Assembly (NCBI RefSeq): GCF_021390545.1
Contig: NZ_JAJUWR010000005.1
Coordinates: forward strand, 180,496 to 244,495
Origin: Algoriphagus sp. AGSA1
Lineage (GTDB): Bacteria > Bacteroidota > Bacteroidia > Cytophagales > Cyclobacteriaceae
DNA: 64,000 bases
Direction of reading: 5' to 3'
Shown: piece by piece, positions 44,603 to 53,478 of the stretch
Layout: every line of letters starts with the position of its first letter
Position numbering within the stretch: the stretch's first letter is position 1
Translations under genes and position numbers: made by a program
The notes under the pieces: generated by a model
The model's database searches: none
What the model saw: only the letters and a program-made list of their open reading frames with translations
What the model was told of the DNA's origin: nothing

Positions 44603-46307
44603 ATCCAGTCAGTCTGTTGTGGTAAAAATAAAGTAAACTCATATCATCTGTCCCGATATCTCCATTGGTAGCCAAGACAATAGGACGCTTGGCATGGTAC
44701 ATCCCCACATTTTCAATCCCTTTTTCGATTATTTCATCAAGATCTCTTGAAAGGTGCGGCGCCGTATTGATCAAGCCATTCTCCTTCAACCCGAAAATTT
44801 TATGTAATACCATTTCACAGTTTTCTTTAAACTCCTTGTAAGGGATAGAAATCTCCTCTTCAGGCAATCTCAACAAGTCAAACAGATCCAATTTCCGGTT
44901 TTGCTTTTTGATCATTTCAAAGGCTACAAAAGCCACTAAATGGGAATTAAACACTCGGTTGATTTTGTGAAACTCTTCCACGATGCGCCTTCCCAGCATA
45001 TTGGTGTACTCCTCTTCCCGCTGATTATCCACTGTGATCTCCCCATCCGAAATAAAATAGTCTCTGGTGTCAATAATTCTACCATGTTTATCCAGACTTT
45101 TTCCCTCCACATCCACATAATTCCCAAGTACGTCCATTGCTTTACCCACTGATACTGAGATATCAGAACCTTTGGTGAAAAACTTGATCAGAAACTTAGA
45201 AATTTTATAAGAGTTGGAAAACTCATCGTTCTCCTGATAATACCGTTCCTGACCTGTAATGCTCAGGTGATCCCGGATCAAACTGGGAGCTTCCAGTACA
45301 AAGTGATAGTTAATCGTCACCGGCACAATGAAAATTTTACCTGCGATATCATTTAACCCGTTTTCGTAGTTTGCACGTTGCGCTTCTATGGCTGTACTGA
45401 GTAGTCCCAGCTTCAGCTTGGATTCTATCATTCCACTTCTGGACCGGGTCCCCCCCGGAAAGAAAAGTGAGTGGCAACCAAACTGGATAGCTTCCTTGGA
45501 ATACGTCTTCAGCGTTTCCAGATACATCAGGTTTTTCTTCCTTCGATCCACCTTATATGCGCCTAGAGAATTCATAAAATAGGCAAAAATGGAGATATTG
45601 AAGAGGTTCAACCCAGCTCCGTAGATAAACGGCGGTAACCCCAAAACGGAAATAACCCAACCGATCAATATACTGTCCAGATTACTGAAATGCGTGGGAA
45701 CCATTACCACCGTACCTTTGGTAGCCAAGTCCCTCAACTGATCTGTCTCTCCGGTGATCTGTATCTTATCCTGAAGTGTATATTGATTACTGAACAAGGA
45801 TTTAATACCCTTTACACGTGCGGCATTGAGCAAGCGGGAAAACCCATACGTGACCACCGATCTGGTAAACTTATAGTGCGAAGCCTTGAAATTACTCGCA
45901 ATTTCTTCCGCATATCGGGAAGTGATGCTATTCAGTACAATTTTATATTCCTGCAGCCTTTTGACTTTACTCCTAGCGGTCTCTGTACTGATCTGCACCA
46001 GAGCTGATTTCACTCCACTCCAAAAGGAACCATCATCATCAGGATCCACCACCCAGGAATTCTGTTTGATCCTTAGTTTCTCCCTATACAAGGTGGTTTC
46101 CAACTCTTCCTTGAGTATATCCGGATTATTCCCTGTCAGCTTGAGAATCCGCTCTTCGGACAGATCCGCCACTTTTTTCACAAACTCCCTGCGCTCTCTG
46201 GCCAGCTTCACCACCGGCCATTCATCTTTGCTGGGGTGAATCGGCTCGTACCTATGTTTGATGTATTTCTCCTCCAAGTGGCTGGTTTTTGTTAAAAATC
46301 TGGTCAA
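44580..46307 (-). CDS. Glycerol-3-phosphate / lysophosphatidate acyltransferase (PlsB-like)
   Basis: A 575-residue acyltransferase. The block I HX4D motif is HFSNLDSILIGW, block II is near GAYKVDRRKKN, and block III FPGGTRSRSG replaces the usual FPEGTRS; block IV is IVPVTINY. The long C-terminal part is typical of PlsB-like rather than PlsC-like enzymes. The neighbour gpsA supplies the acceptor. The most likely reaction is sn-1 acylation of glycerol-3-phosphate. The Gly for Glu change in block III is notable but seen in other long family members. Confidence 0.88.
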   Translation of the reverse strand: MTRFLTKTSHLEEKYIKHRYEPIHPSKDEWPVVKLARERREFVKKVADLSEERILKLTGNNPDILKEELETTLYREKLRIKQNSWVVDPDDDGSFWSGVKSALVQISTETARSKVKRLQEYKIVLNSITSRYAEEIASNFKASHYKFTRSVVTYGFSRLLNAARVKGIKSLFSNQYTLQDKIQITGETDQLRDLATKGTVVMVPTHFSNLDSILIGWVISVLGLPPFIYGAGLNLFNISIFAYFMNSLGAYKVDRRKKNLMYLETLKTYSKEAIQFGCHSLFFPGGTRSRSGMIESKLKLGLLSTAIEAQRANYENGLNDIAGKIFIVPVTINYHFVLEAPSLIRDHLSITGQERYYQENDEFSNSYKISKFLIKFFTKGSDISVSVGKAMDVLGNYVDVEGKSLDKHGRIIDTRDYFISDGEITVDNQREEEYTNMLGRRIVEEFHKINRVFNSHLVAFVAFEMIKKQNRKLDLFDLLRLPEEEISIPYKEFKENCEMVLHKIFGLKENGLINTAPHLSRDLDEIIEKGIENVGMYHAKRPIVLATNGDIGTDDMSLLYFYHNRLTGYGLEKLF

Positions 46308-46340
46308 AGATAGTAAAAAAGCCCTTTTTGCTGCGAATGA

Positions 46341-46844
46341 TCACGGGGAAGTGATTGCGGATGTTTTAGACCTTGACTTGACCAAGGCCGCCACCACGGC
46401 AGAAGTAGCGATCCCCATGACCAAAGCTCCTGCGGCAGACATAATGATATAGCTCCTTAAGTTAAAATAGGACTCTGCTTCCTCCCGGGTCATTTCGCCA
46501 GTATCGACGGCATATTCAATTACGTTGTGGAAATAGTCAGGAGTAATAAATGTACTTGTGATGTATTGGGTGACAGGACTTAAAGCAGCCACGATGAGGG
46601 TAATCACCAGACCAGCCAAAAATCCCTGATAATAACCCATTACGCCTTTATAGTAATTCTTCTTTTTATCTATCAATGCGAATAAGTAGATCGCGACTGC
46701 AGGAATTGCCACCAAGTTGGTCAGAGTAGCGTGATCCGCTATTTTCTCATCGTGCCAGCCCACGGACTTTTCAATCGCAACCCATACCAGCATCATCAGG
46801 ACAAAGACCAATGCCCATTTGATTTCAATTTTTATATTTTTCAT
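46341..46844 (-). CDS. DUF4199 membrane protein
   Basis: A 167-residue protein with four predicted membrane helices (ALVFVLMMLVWVAIEKSVGW, LTNLVAIPAVAIYLFALI, FLAGLVITLIVAALSPVTQY and SAAGALVMGIATSAVVAALV). It fits DUF4199, a Bacteroidota-wide family of unknown function. The motif YYKGVMGYYQGFLAG and the acidic EYAVDTGEMTREEAESYF loop are family features. It lies 33 bp upstream of the plsB-like gene and probably shares its transcript. Confidence 0.85.
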   Translation of the reverse strand: MKNIKIEIKWALVFVLMMLVWVAIEKSVGWHDEKIADHATLTNLVAIPAVAIYLFALIDKKKNYYKGVMGYYQGFLAGLVITLIVAALSPVTQYITSTFITPDYFHNVIEYAVDTGEMTREEAESYFNLRSYIIMSAAGALVMGIATSAVVAALVKSRSKTSAITSP

Positions 46845-46990
46845 AGCTTCTGGGGTATTAGGACAAAATAGCTAGTACAAAATACATATTTTATCAAAAT
46901 CCTCGTCATTTTCAATTGATTACTTCGCCTAGACTCCCAATCCCTTGCCCATGAGAGAAAGGGTATTATTTTTACAACATCAAAGACCGG

Positions 46991-47965
46991 ATGAAACCAG
47001 ACCTCAAGCAAATACAAATACCTATAGAGAACGAAATGGCTCAGTTTGAGCTGAAATTTCGAGCCTCCATGAAAAGCAAGGTCAAGCTCCTCGACCATAT
47101 CACCAATTACATCGTTAAACGCAAAGGCAAACAGATGCGACCGATGTTTGTTTTTTTGACTGCGGGAGTCTGCGGTGGAATCAATGACTCCACCCATAGA
47201 GGCGCAGCACTCATTGAATTGCTTCATACTGCTACACTGGTACATGATGATGTGGTGGACGATGCAAACTATAGACGCGGGTTTTTCTCTGTAAATGCAC
47301 TTTGGAAAAACAAAATCTCCGTCCTAGTCGGTGATTACCTGCTTTCCAGAGGTTTGCTTCTAAGTGTGGAAAACAATGATTTCAAACTACTAAAAATCGT
47401 TTCCAACGCAGTTAAAGAAATGTCCGAAGGCGAGTTGCTACAGATCGCCAAAGCCCGGAAACTCGACATCACTGAGGAAGTATATTACGACATTATCCGG
47501 CAGAAAACCGCCAGTCTCTTGGCTTCCTGCTGTGCTGTGGGAGCTTCCAGCACTGATAGTAATGATGAGACTATTTCCAAAATGAGAATTTTCGGAGAAA
47601 AAGTCGGCATGGCATTCCAGATCAAAGATGATCTTTTTGACTACGGGGAGGATGAAATCGGAAAACCACTTGGAATCGACATCAAGGAAAAGAAAATGAC
47701 ATTGCCTCTGATTTTTGCTTTGCAAAAGGCAGACTGGCTGGAGAAAAAGAAAATCATCAACTTGATCCGAAACAGAAGTGAAGATAAAAAAGCTGTAAAT
47801 CAGGTTATCAGCTTTGTAAAGAAAAGTGGTGGCCTGGAATATGCCAAAACCATCATGGACAGATTCTATATGGAAGCACTCGATATCCTGAAAGGCTTTC
47901 CTGACTCGGCTTACAAAACATCCTTGGAAGGTTTGGTGAGCTATACTATTGAAAGAAAGAAGTAG
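46991..47965 (+). CDS. Polyprenyl diphosphate synthase
   Basis: A 324-residue trans-isoprenyl synthase. The first Asp-rich motif is LVHDDVVDDANYRRG and the second IKDDLFDYGED; GKQMRPMFVFL and KTASLLASC are also conserved. The product is probably the side chain of menaquinone (C30-C40), because the residue before the first motif region is small (LHTATLVHDD). Start ATG at 46991. It is free-standing and divergent from DUF4199. Confidence 0.93.
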   Translation: MKPDLKQIQIPIENEMAQFELKFRASMKSKVKLLDHITNYIVKRKGKQMRPMFVFLTAGVCGGINDSTHRGAALIELLHTATLVHDDVVDDANYRRGFFSVNALWKNKISVLVGDYLLSRGLLLSVENNDFKLLKIVSNAVKEMSEGELLQIAKARKLDITEEVYYDIIRQKTASLLASCCAVGASSTDSNDETISKMRIFGEKVGMAFQIKDDLFDYGEDEIGKPLGIDIKEKKMTLPLIFALQKADWLEKKKIINLIRNRSEDKKAVNQVISFVKKSGGLEYAKTIMDRFYMEALDILKGFPDSAYKTSLEGLVSYTIERKK

Positions 47966-48001
47966 TCGAGTCATTGGTCATAGTTGCCTTTACTTCATTG
48001 A

Positions 48002-48057
48002 CTATCTCGGTCTAATCTCAATATTGATATCATTGATAGTATCAAATGATACGATCA
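48002..48057. repeat. Imperfect dyad upstream of the Fic remnant
   Basis: Around TTGATATCATTGATA (48026-48040) and TATCAAATGATACGATCAA (48041-48059) the sequence nearly reads the same on both strands, with two small gaps. It could be the old operator or promoter region of the broken Fic gene. No function is claimed. Confidence 0.35.
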
Positions 48058-48256
48058 ATGGAGCCTACGTACGACATCACGTCTAAGATTCTGCAATTAG
48101 TCGGTTCCATCTCAGAAAAAACCGGTGAGGCAAATACACTATTAGTGGGCAAGGAATCACCTCAGCTTCGTAAGCAAAATAAATAAGATAGTAACAATAC
48201 ACTCCTCTTTTCAGATTGAAGGAAACACGCTTTATGAAGATCATTTCTTCAGCTAG
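48047..48256 (+). pseudogene. Fic/DOC family protein remnant with two frameshifts
   Basis: From ATG 48059 (or 48047) the frame gives MEPTYDITSKILQLVGSISE, as in the start of Fic proteins. At an A-run near 48117 the frame shifts and continues TGEANTLL and SPQLRKQNK to a stop at 48184. A third frame from 48185 gives KIVTIHSSFQIEGNTLYEDH, matching the conserved IHSS-x-x-IEGNT block, then stops at 48254. The catalytic HPFxxGNGR core and all downstream parts are absent. Fic proteins AMPylate targets; this copy is dead. It sits in the 402-bp gap before thrC, where I see nothing else but an imperfect dyad. Confidence 0.8.
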
Positions 48257-48367
48257 GAAATCAGATGAGGTATTTTATAGATTAAGAAACCAATAAATTA
48301 TGAATAGGCACTTACAGCATCTACCTGGATAGGGGGAATAAGGGTTTTCCGTTCCATAAAAATAGAC

Positions 48368-49666
48368 TCATGGTAGTTTCTCCAAATACCCCTTTAACCC
48401 CTCAAAACCATTTCCCATACACTCCACTTTTTTCTCCCCTTCCATAAAAGCGGCTAATCTCTCTGGAAGCTCCAGCTTCAAACCCAACGTTTTCTCCACC
48501 GTTTCGCGAAATTTACCAGGATGGGCAGTTTCCAAAAACACACCTTGATAACCGGCATTTTCAGCCATAAAAGCAGTCAGTCCCAAATAGCCTACCGCCC
48601 CATGTGGATCGAGGGTATAGCCTGACTTTTTCACGGCTTGCATCGCCGTTTCGGTCTGCTCATCTGAATAGAAGTATCCTTTTACATTCTCCTTTAGCAC
48701 TTTTTCATCATTGCCATATAGTGCGAGAAGTCTTGGGAAATTGCTTGGATTCCCTACATCCATACTGTTACTAATAGTGGCAATCGAAGACATCGCCTGA
48801 AAATCAGCTCCATTCAGATAATCCGGAACCACCTTGTTTACATTCGTAGCAGCCACAAATTGATCTATGGGCAATCCCATTCTTTGGGCTAAAATGCCGG
48901 CGGCTATATTTCCAAAATTCCCAGAAGGCACCGCAAAAGCGACTTTTTTACCATGCTGAGGAAGTCTGGAAAAAGCATAGAAATAATACAGGCACTGGGG
49001 GATCCAGCGCGCCACATTGATGGAATTAGCCGAAGTCAACAAAAGTTTCTTATTGAGCTCAGCATCCAAAAATGCCTCTTTCACCATCTTCTGACAGTCG
49101 TCAAAAACACCATCAACTTCCAGCGCGGTGATGTTTTGCCCCAGCGTGGTAAACTGCTTCTCCTGAAGTTCACTTACTTTCCCTTTCGGAAAAAGAATAA
49201 TCACTTCCACTCCGTCAACACCCAAAAAACCATTGGCAACGGCGCTGCCGGTATCACCGGAAGTAGCGACCAGCACACGTACTTTCCGATCAGACTTCTC
49301 CACCAGCATACTCATCAGTTTGGAGCAGAATCTAGCACCAAAATCCTTGAATGCCAGGGTAGGGCCATGAAAAAGCTCCAAGCTATAGACATCTTCTTCC
49401 ACCTTCACCACTGGGGCATCGAAAGTCAGCGTGTGATCTACCAGTTCCTTGATCTGATCTTGGCTCAGGGCCGTCGAAAACAATGCTCCAATGGCTTCAT
49501 AGCCAATTTCCCTAAAAGTCATTTCAGGGAATCTATCCAAAAGCCCCTTCGATAAAACCGGAATTTCTGTCGGCATATAAAGTCCCTGATCGGGTGCCAA
49601 CCCTTTTATCACAGCCTCTGCAAGACCTACTCGATGTGCTGGATTGTTCGTACTGTAAAACTTCAT
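48368..49666 (-). CDS. thrC: Threonine synthase
   Basis: A 432-residue PLP enzyme that makes threonine from O-phosphohomoserine. MKFYSTNNPAHRVGLAEAVIKGL is the usual start; ELFHGPTLAFKDFGARF holds the PLP Lys; LVATSGDTGSAVANGF, FPKGKVSELQ and AVPSGNFGNIAAG bind the cofactor phosphate and substrate. It is the last gene of thrA-thrB-thrC and starts four bases after thrB ends. Confidence 0.97.
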   Translation of the reverse strand: MKFYSTNNPAHRVGLAEAVIKGLAPDQGLYMPTEIPVLSKGLLDRFPEMTFREIGYEAIGALFSTALSQDQIKELVDHTLTFDAPVVKVEEDVYSLELFHGPTLAFKDFGARFCSKLMSMLVEKSDRKVRVLVATSGDTGSAVANGFLGVDGVEVIILFPKGKVSELQEKQFTTLGQNITALEVDGVFDDCQKMVKEAFLDAELNKKLLLTSANSINVARWIPQCLYYFYAFSRLPQHGKKVAFAVPSGNFGNIAAGILAQRMGLPIDQFVAATNVNKVVPDYLNGADFQAMSSIATISNSMDVGNPSNFPRLLALYGNDEKVLKENVKGYFYSDEQTETAMQAVKKSGYTLDPHGAVGYLGLTAFMAENAGYQGVFLETAHPGKFRETVEKTLGLKLELPERLAAFMEGEKKVECMGNGFEGLKGYLEKLP

Positions 49667-49670
49667 ATAC

Positions 49671-50609
49671 TTATTTTTCTTCTATGACGTAGGCGCCTTT
49701 GATATTTATCTCAGAAAAATACACATCTACACCAAGGCCTATTTTAGAATAGATTTCTTTACCTGCTTCACCTACAGCCTCCGCAGTTTGTCTTCCTACG
49801 GAGAGTGCAAAAAGTGTAGGCCCCGAACCGGAAATCCCCATACCCAATGCACCTGCTGACTTCAACGCTTCCTTGATTTCATAAAATCCAGGAAGTAAAA
49901 CCGCGCGGTAAGGTTCAGCGATGACATCCCGAAGCGATCTGGATATCAATTCAAAATCACTTTCATACAAGCCTGAAATCAAACCCGCTACATTACCGGA
50001 CTGGATAGTGGCATGCTTCATAGGGATCTGATCTCTCAGTACTGATCTGGAATCTGCGGTTTTCAACTCATAATGCGGGTGCAACAGGGTACAGTATAAG
50101 CCTGAGGGCACCGGTAATTTGACCACGTCCAGAGGATGGTAATCACGGATCAGCACAAATCCGCCAAGCAAACTCGGCGCAACGTTATCAGCATGACCTG
50201 CTCCGCAGGCTACTTCCTCTGCGGCAATTGCAAAAGGCAGCAACGCTTTCTTTTCAAATGGATTACCAAGCAGCCGGTTAGCTGCCTCTAAGGCAGCCAC
50301 AGCACTGGCCGCACTGGATCCCATACCTGATCCCAAGGGCAAACCTTTGGTCAGGTAAATATTCATCCCCACTTTGGAATCCAGTTTATCCAACATGGCC
50401 TGGATGGCTACAGCACAGGTGTTTTTCTTAGCTTCAAGTGGAAGTTTGCCCCCATCTCCTTCGATAGAAACCACCACCAAACCAGGTTCATCTTTCAAAA
50501 CCAGTTCAACAGTATCCCCCATCGCATCTATCGCAAATCCAAGGATGTCGAATCCACAGGATACATTTGCAACAGTAGCAGGGGCAAAAGCTTTAACAGA
50601 CTGGAGCAT
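49671..50609 (-). CDS. thrB: Homoserine kinase
   Basis: A 312-residue GHMP kinase. FAPATVANVSCGFDILGFA starts the fold, the ATP loop is GLPLGSGMGSSAASAVAAL, and MGISGSGPTLFAL is the C-terminal GHMP motif. It phosphorylates homoserine for threonine synthesis. Its ATG overlaps the thrA stop by one base, and thrC follows within 4 bp, so the three genes are tightly coupled. Confidence 0.97.
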   Translation of the reverse strand: MLQSVKAFAPATVANVSCGFDILGFAIDAMGDTVELVLKDEPGLVVVSIEGDGGKLPLEAKKNTCAVAIQAMLDKLDSKVGMNIYLTKGLPLGSGMGSSAASAVAALEAANRLLGNPFEKKALLPFAIAAEEVACGAGHADNVAPSLLGGFVLIRDYHPLDVVKLPVPSGLYCTLLHPHYELKTADSRSVLRDQIPMKHATIQSGNVAGLISGLYESDFELISRSLRDVIAEPYRAVLLPGFYEIKEALKSAGALGMGISGSGPTLFALSVGRQTAEAVGEAGKEIYSKIGLGVDVYFSEINIKGAYVIEEK

Positions 50610-53059
50610 TATTCCCTAGTGTAGTTACCGATACGTATCACATCCGCAAAGACTCCTGCAGCAGTCACATCTGCTCCAGCCCCTGGCCCTCTAATGATCA
50701 TAGGCCTGTCCAGATAGCGGTCTGTGGTCAGCAAAATCATATTATCACTACCTCCCAATCCACTGAATGGATGTGCAAGGGGCAATGAATTCAACCCAAC
50801 TTTAGCTTTGCCGTTTTCCAGCGTAGCCATAAAACGGAGCTTTTCGCCCTTCGACTCAGCAGTTGTCAATAATTCGGCGAACGCACGGTCATGGGTTTTC
50901 AATACATTAAAAAACTCTGAAACAGTCCCTAAATTCTGACAATCCTCAGGAACCATACTCTGGATTTCAATAGAACCAAACTCCAAATCCTGCTCAGCTT
51001 CCCGTCCCAAGATCAGGATCTTTCTTGCCACATCCATTCCACTCAGATCATCCCGAGGATCAGGTTCCGTATACCCCAGTTCTTTTGCTTTTTTCACTAC
51101 TTCAGAAAAAGGGTCACCCTTTTCCAGTTCAGAGAAAATATAATTCATAGATCCCGAAAGCACTGCTTCGATACGGACCACCCGGTCACCACTCAGCATC
51201 AAATCCTGAAGCGTATTGATCACAGGAAGGCCAGCAGCCACATTGGTTTCATAAAGGAATTTTACCCCACGTTTTTTTGCCAGGCGCTTAAGCGATTTAT
51301 ATTGCTCCATAGAACCGGAATTGGCTTTTTTATTGGGAGTCACAATGGCAACTTTGGCCTCCAGAATTTGGGTATAAAGTTCGGCAACGTCCTGGCTTGC
51401 AGTACAGTCCACAAAGACCGAGTTGGAGAAGTTCATCTCCTCCATTGTCCTGATAAATTTATCTAAATCTGTTTTCTGGTCTGCTTCACTGAGTTCATAA
51501 GGATTGGTAAGGTCAAATCCATCTTCATGGAAAGCCATAAAACGGCTGTTGGCAAGTCCATGGATCTGTATATCCAATTCATTGTCACCCCGAAGCTTCT
51601 GCTGCTGGTTTGCGATCATTTTGATCAAAGCCTGACCGATCAGCCCGGTACCCACCAAGAATACGTGAAGCACTTTGTTTTCAGAAAGGAAAAATGCCTC
51701 ATGAAGCGCATTCAGGGCTTTTTGCAGATCCGGCTGAGGAATCACTGCTGAAATATTCAGTTCGGAACTCCCTTGTGCAATTGCCGCCACGTTGATATTG
51801 TTTCTACCCAAAGCCCTGAACATGCGTCCCGAAGCTCCTGGGTTATGCTTCATATTCTCCCCCACTACAGCCACAGTAGCCAGGTCATGCAGGAGCACCA
51901 CTTCGTCCATCTCTCCTGACTTGATTTCGTAGAAAAACTCCTTTTCCACCGCTTCTTTCGCCAGATAAGACTCCTGGGTCTTGATGGCAAGACAAATGCT
52001 GTGTTCAGAGGAAGCCTGGGAAATCAGTAAAATATTCACTTTGGCCTCTGCCAGTGCCTTAAAAACACGACTTGTACCTACCACAGAATCCAGCAATCCC
52101 GCTCCTTGCACGGTGACAATCGACACATTGGAGATAGAACTAATCCCTTTGATCAAAGCCCCTGGACTCACCTCTTCATTAATCAGCGTTCCCGGATTTT
52201 CAGGCTCAAAGGTGTTTTTGATATAGATCGGGATGTTTTTACGCATCGCCGGCTGCATAGTAGCGGGAAAAATAACCTTTGCCCCAAAATGCGACAACTC
52301 CATTGCCTCATTGTAACTCAACTGCGGGATGGTAAACGCGGTATAAACCAACTTCGGATCGGAAGTAAGCACCCCCGACACATCAGTCCATATCTCCAGG
52401 TTTTCCGCATCCAGTGCCGCCGCCAAAATCGCCGCTGTGTAATCAGAACCAGATCTACCAAGCGTGGTGGTTTCACCCTTTGCCGTGGATGCTATAAAGC
52501 CGGTGACCACTTTGATGCCATCATGTTTGGCAAAGTAATTTTTTATCGATGCATTAGTTACCTCAAAATCCACTTTTGCCTGACCAAAGCGGTCATTAGT
52601 CCGGATCACTTCCCGCGCATCTACAAACTGGGTCTTCATGCCATGACCCTGCATGGATTCAGCAAGGATAAAAGCGGCCAACCTTTCTCCAAAGCTTGCG
52701 ACATAGTCAAGCGTACGGGCAGAATTTTCTTTGATCAGATATATTCCATGAAAAAGATCTTCCAGCTCTTTGAACCTCACTTTCACAAAGGTCATTACAG
52801 TGGACTGGTTTTGCACAGCGATCAGCTGTCTCACAATTGTCAAGTGCTTCTCTTCTAGCGTCTGGAGCACCTCACGATAAGCCTCATCTCCTTCTCTTGC
52901 CAGCTGTGCAATCTTCAGTAAACTCTCCGTCACTCCGCCAAATGCTGAAAAGACAACGGTAATTTCATGCTCTTTTAGCTTGTCTTTGATAATGGAAAAA
53001 ACTCGCTGGATATTCTCTGGGTTCGCTACGGATGAGCCACCGAACTTAATGATTTTCAT
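50609..53059 (-). CDS. thrA: Bifunctional aspartate kinase / homoserine dehydrogenase I
   Basis: An 816-residue fusion. Residues 1-290 are aspartokinase (MKIIKFGGSSVANPENIQRVF, TTLGRSGSDYTAAILAA), 300-455 the paired ACT regulatory part (VQGAGLLDSVVGTSRVF, AIAQGSSELNISAVI), and 465-816 homoserine dehydrogenase (FLVGTGLIGQALI, ETNVAAGLPVINTLQDL, GYTEPDPRDDLSGMDVARK). In E. coli the product threonine inhibits both activities. A Thr- and Ile-rich leader peptide and hairpins lie upstream at 53087-53183, pointing to attenuation by threonine or isoleucine. It heads thrA-thrB-thrC. Confidence 0.97.
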   Translation of the reverse strand: MKIIKFGGSSVANPENIQRVFSIIKDKLKEHEITVVFSAFGGVTESLLKIAQLAREGDEAYREVLQTLEEKHLTIVRQLIAVQNQSTVMTFVKVRFKELEDLFHGIYLIKENSARTLDYVASFGERLAAFILAESMQGHGMKTQFVDAREVIRTNDRFGQAKVDFEVTNASIKNYFAKHDGIKVVTGFIASTAKGETTTLGRSGSDYTAAILAAALDAENLEIWTDVSGVLTSDPKLVYTAFTIPQLSYNEAMELSHFGAKVIFPATMQPAMRKNIPIYIKNTFEPENPGTLINEEVSPGALIKGISSISNVSIVTVQGAGLLDSVVGTSRVFKALAEAKVNILLISQASSEHSICLAIKTQESYLAKEAVEKEFFYEIKSGEMDEVVLLHDLATVAVVGENMKHNPGASGRMFRALGRNNINVAAIAQGSSELNISAVIPQPDLQKALNALHEAFFLSENKVLHVFLVGTGLIGQALIKMIANQQQKLRGDNELDIQIHGLANSRFMAFHEDGFDLTNPYELSEADQKTDLDKFIRTMEEMNFSNSVFVDCTASQDVAELYTQILEAKVAIVTPNKKANSGSMEQYKSLKRLAKKRGVKFLYETNVAAGLPVINTLQDLMLSGDRVVRIEAVLSGSMNYIFSELEKGDPFSEVVKKAKELGYTEPDPRDDLSGMDVARKILILGREAEQDLEFGSIEIQSMVPEDCQNLGTVSEFFNVLKTHDRAFAELLTTAESKGEKLRFMATLENGKAKVGLNSLPLAHPFSGLGGSDNMILLTTDRYLDRPMIIRGPGAGADVTAAGVFADVIRIGNYTRE

Positions 53060-53086
53060 AAATATTACTTCTGAAATTAATTACTG

Positions 53087-53116
53087 GGAAATTAAAACAG
53101 ACCTGTAAAAGGCCTC
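53087..53116 (-). terminator. Putative attenuator hairpin upstream of thrA
   Basis: Read on the minus strand: AGGCC, loop TTTTACA, GGTCT, then G and TTTTAATTT. The 5-bp stem (one G-U pair) is modest, but the T-rich run directly follows it and thrA starts about 28 bp downstream. It lies after the leader peptide as expected for an attenuator terminator. Confidence 0.55.
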
Positions 53117-53119
53117 GGG

Positions 53120-53160
53120 GGCGGGTACTTATGAGCTATAGACGGGATCAACCCGTAATC
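53120..53160 (-). promoter_or_regulatory. Alternative pairing region of the thr leader
   Basis: Minus strand. ACGGG-TTGAT-CCCGT is a perfect hairpin that overlaps the last leader codons and stop (53141-53155). The same CGGGT, and GGTAC of the Gly-Thr codons, can instead pair with GTACCCG further downstream (53122-53130). Two exclusive folds are therefore available, depending on where the ribosome stands. Confidence 0.5.
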
Positions 53161-53183
53161 GTGGTACCAATCCATGTCGTCAT
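53148..53183 (-). CDS. thrL: thr operon leader peptide
   Basis: An ORF of 11 codons, MTTWIGTTITG, from ATG 53183 to TGA 53148, on the thrA strand and 88 bp before the thrA ATG. Five of eleven residues are Thr and two are Ile, the same bias as E. coli ThrL, which senses charged tRNA-Thr and tRNA-Ile. The stop codon lies inside a perfect 5-bp hairpin, and a terminator-like hairpin follows. The frame also stays open upstream through TTFS, adding two more Thr if a non-ATG start were used. No Shine-Dalgarno is seen, as is normal here. A TAAATTTA at 53240-53247 could be the -7 element. Confidence 0.65.
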   Translation of the reverse strand: MTTWIGTTITG

Positions 53184-53478
53184 AGAAAAAGTGGTGCAGA
53201 CACCCGCTTCCAATGCTGGAGAAAGAACTTTGACGGATGTAAATTTAGCTGCAAATACCATAACAGGACAATTGACGGGACAATCTTACTGCCAAAATTT
53301 TTATTACCCAAACAAACCATTGGAGATTTTTAAAAAAAACGGAAATTTTATTGCCAATACCGCAATAATTCGCCCCAAATCTAACTTGAACGAAGAATGC
53401 TCTAGTAATTTACTTGAAAACAAAATTGAATATGGAGACCTTTTACGTTAAATTAACCCAGCATAAACCCGCAACACC
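53184..53478. other. Gap between the thr leader and the META lipoprotein gene
   Basis: About 295 bp that must hold the thr promoter (minus) and that of the META lipoprotein gene (plus). A plus-strand ORF crossing it is the antisense of the leader and lacks coding character. No repeat or RNA gene is seen. Confidence 0.5.

Noticed and set aside
52106..52858. 250-residue antisense ORF inside thrA
   Set aside because: It is a mirror of conserved aspartokinase sequence, with no domain, signal peptide or independent start.
53131..53451. 106-residue ORF on the plus strand upstream of the META lipoprotein gene
   Set aside because: Its first third is the exact antisense of the thr leader region, the rest has no recognisable domain or start signal, and it crosses the probable thr promoter.
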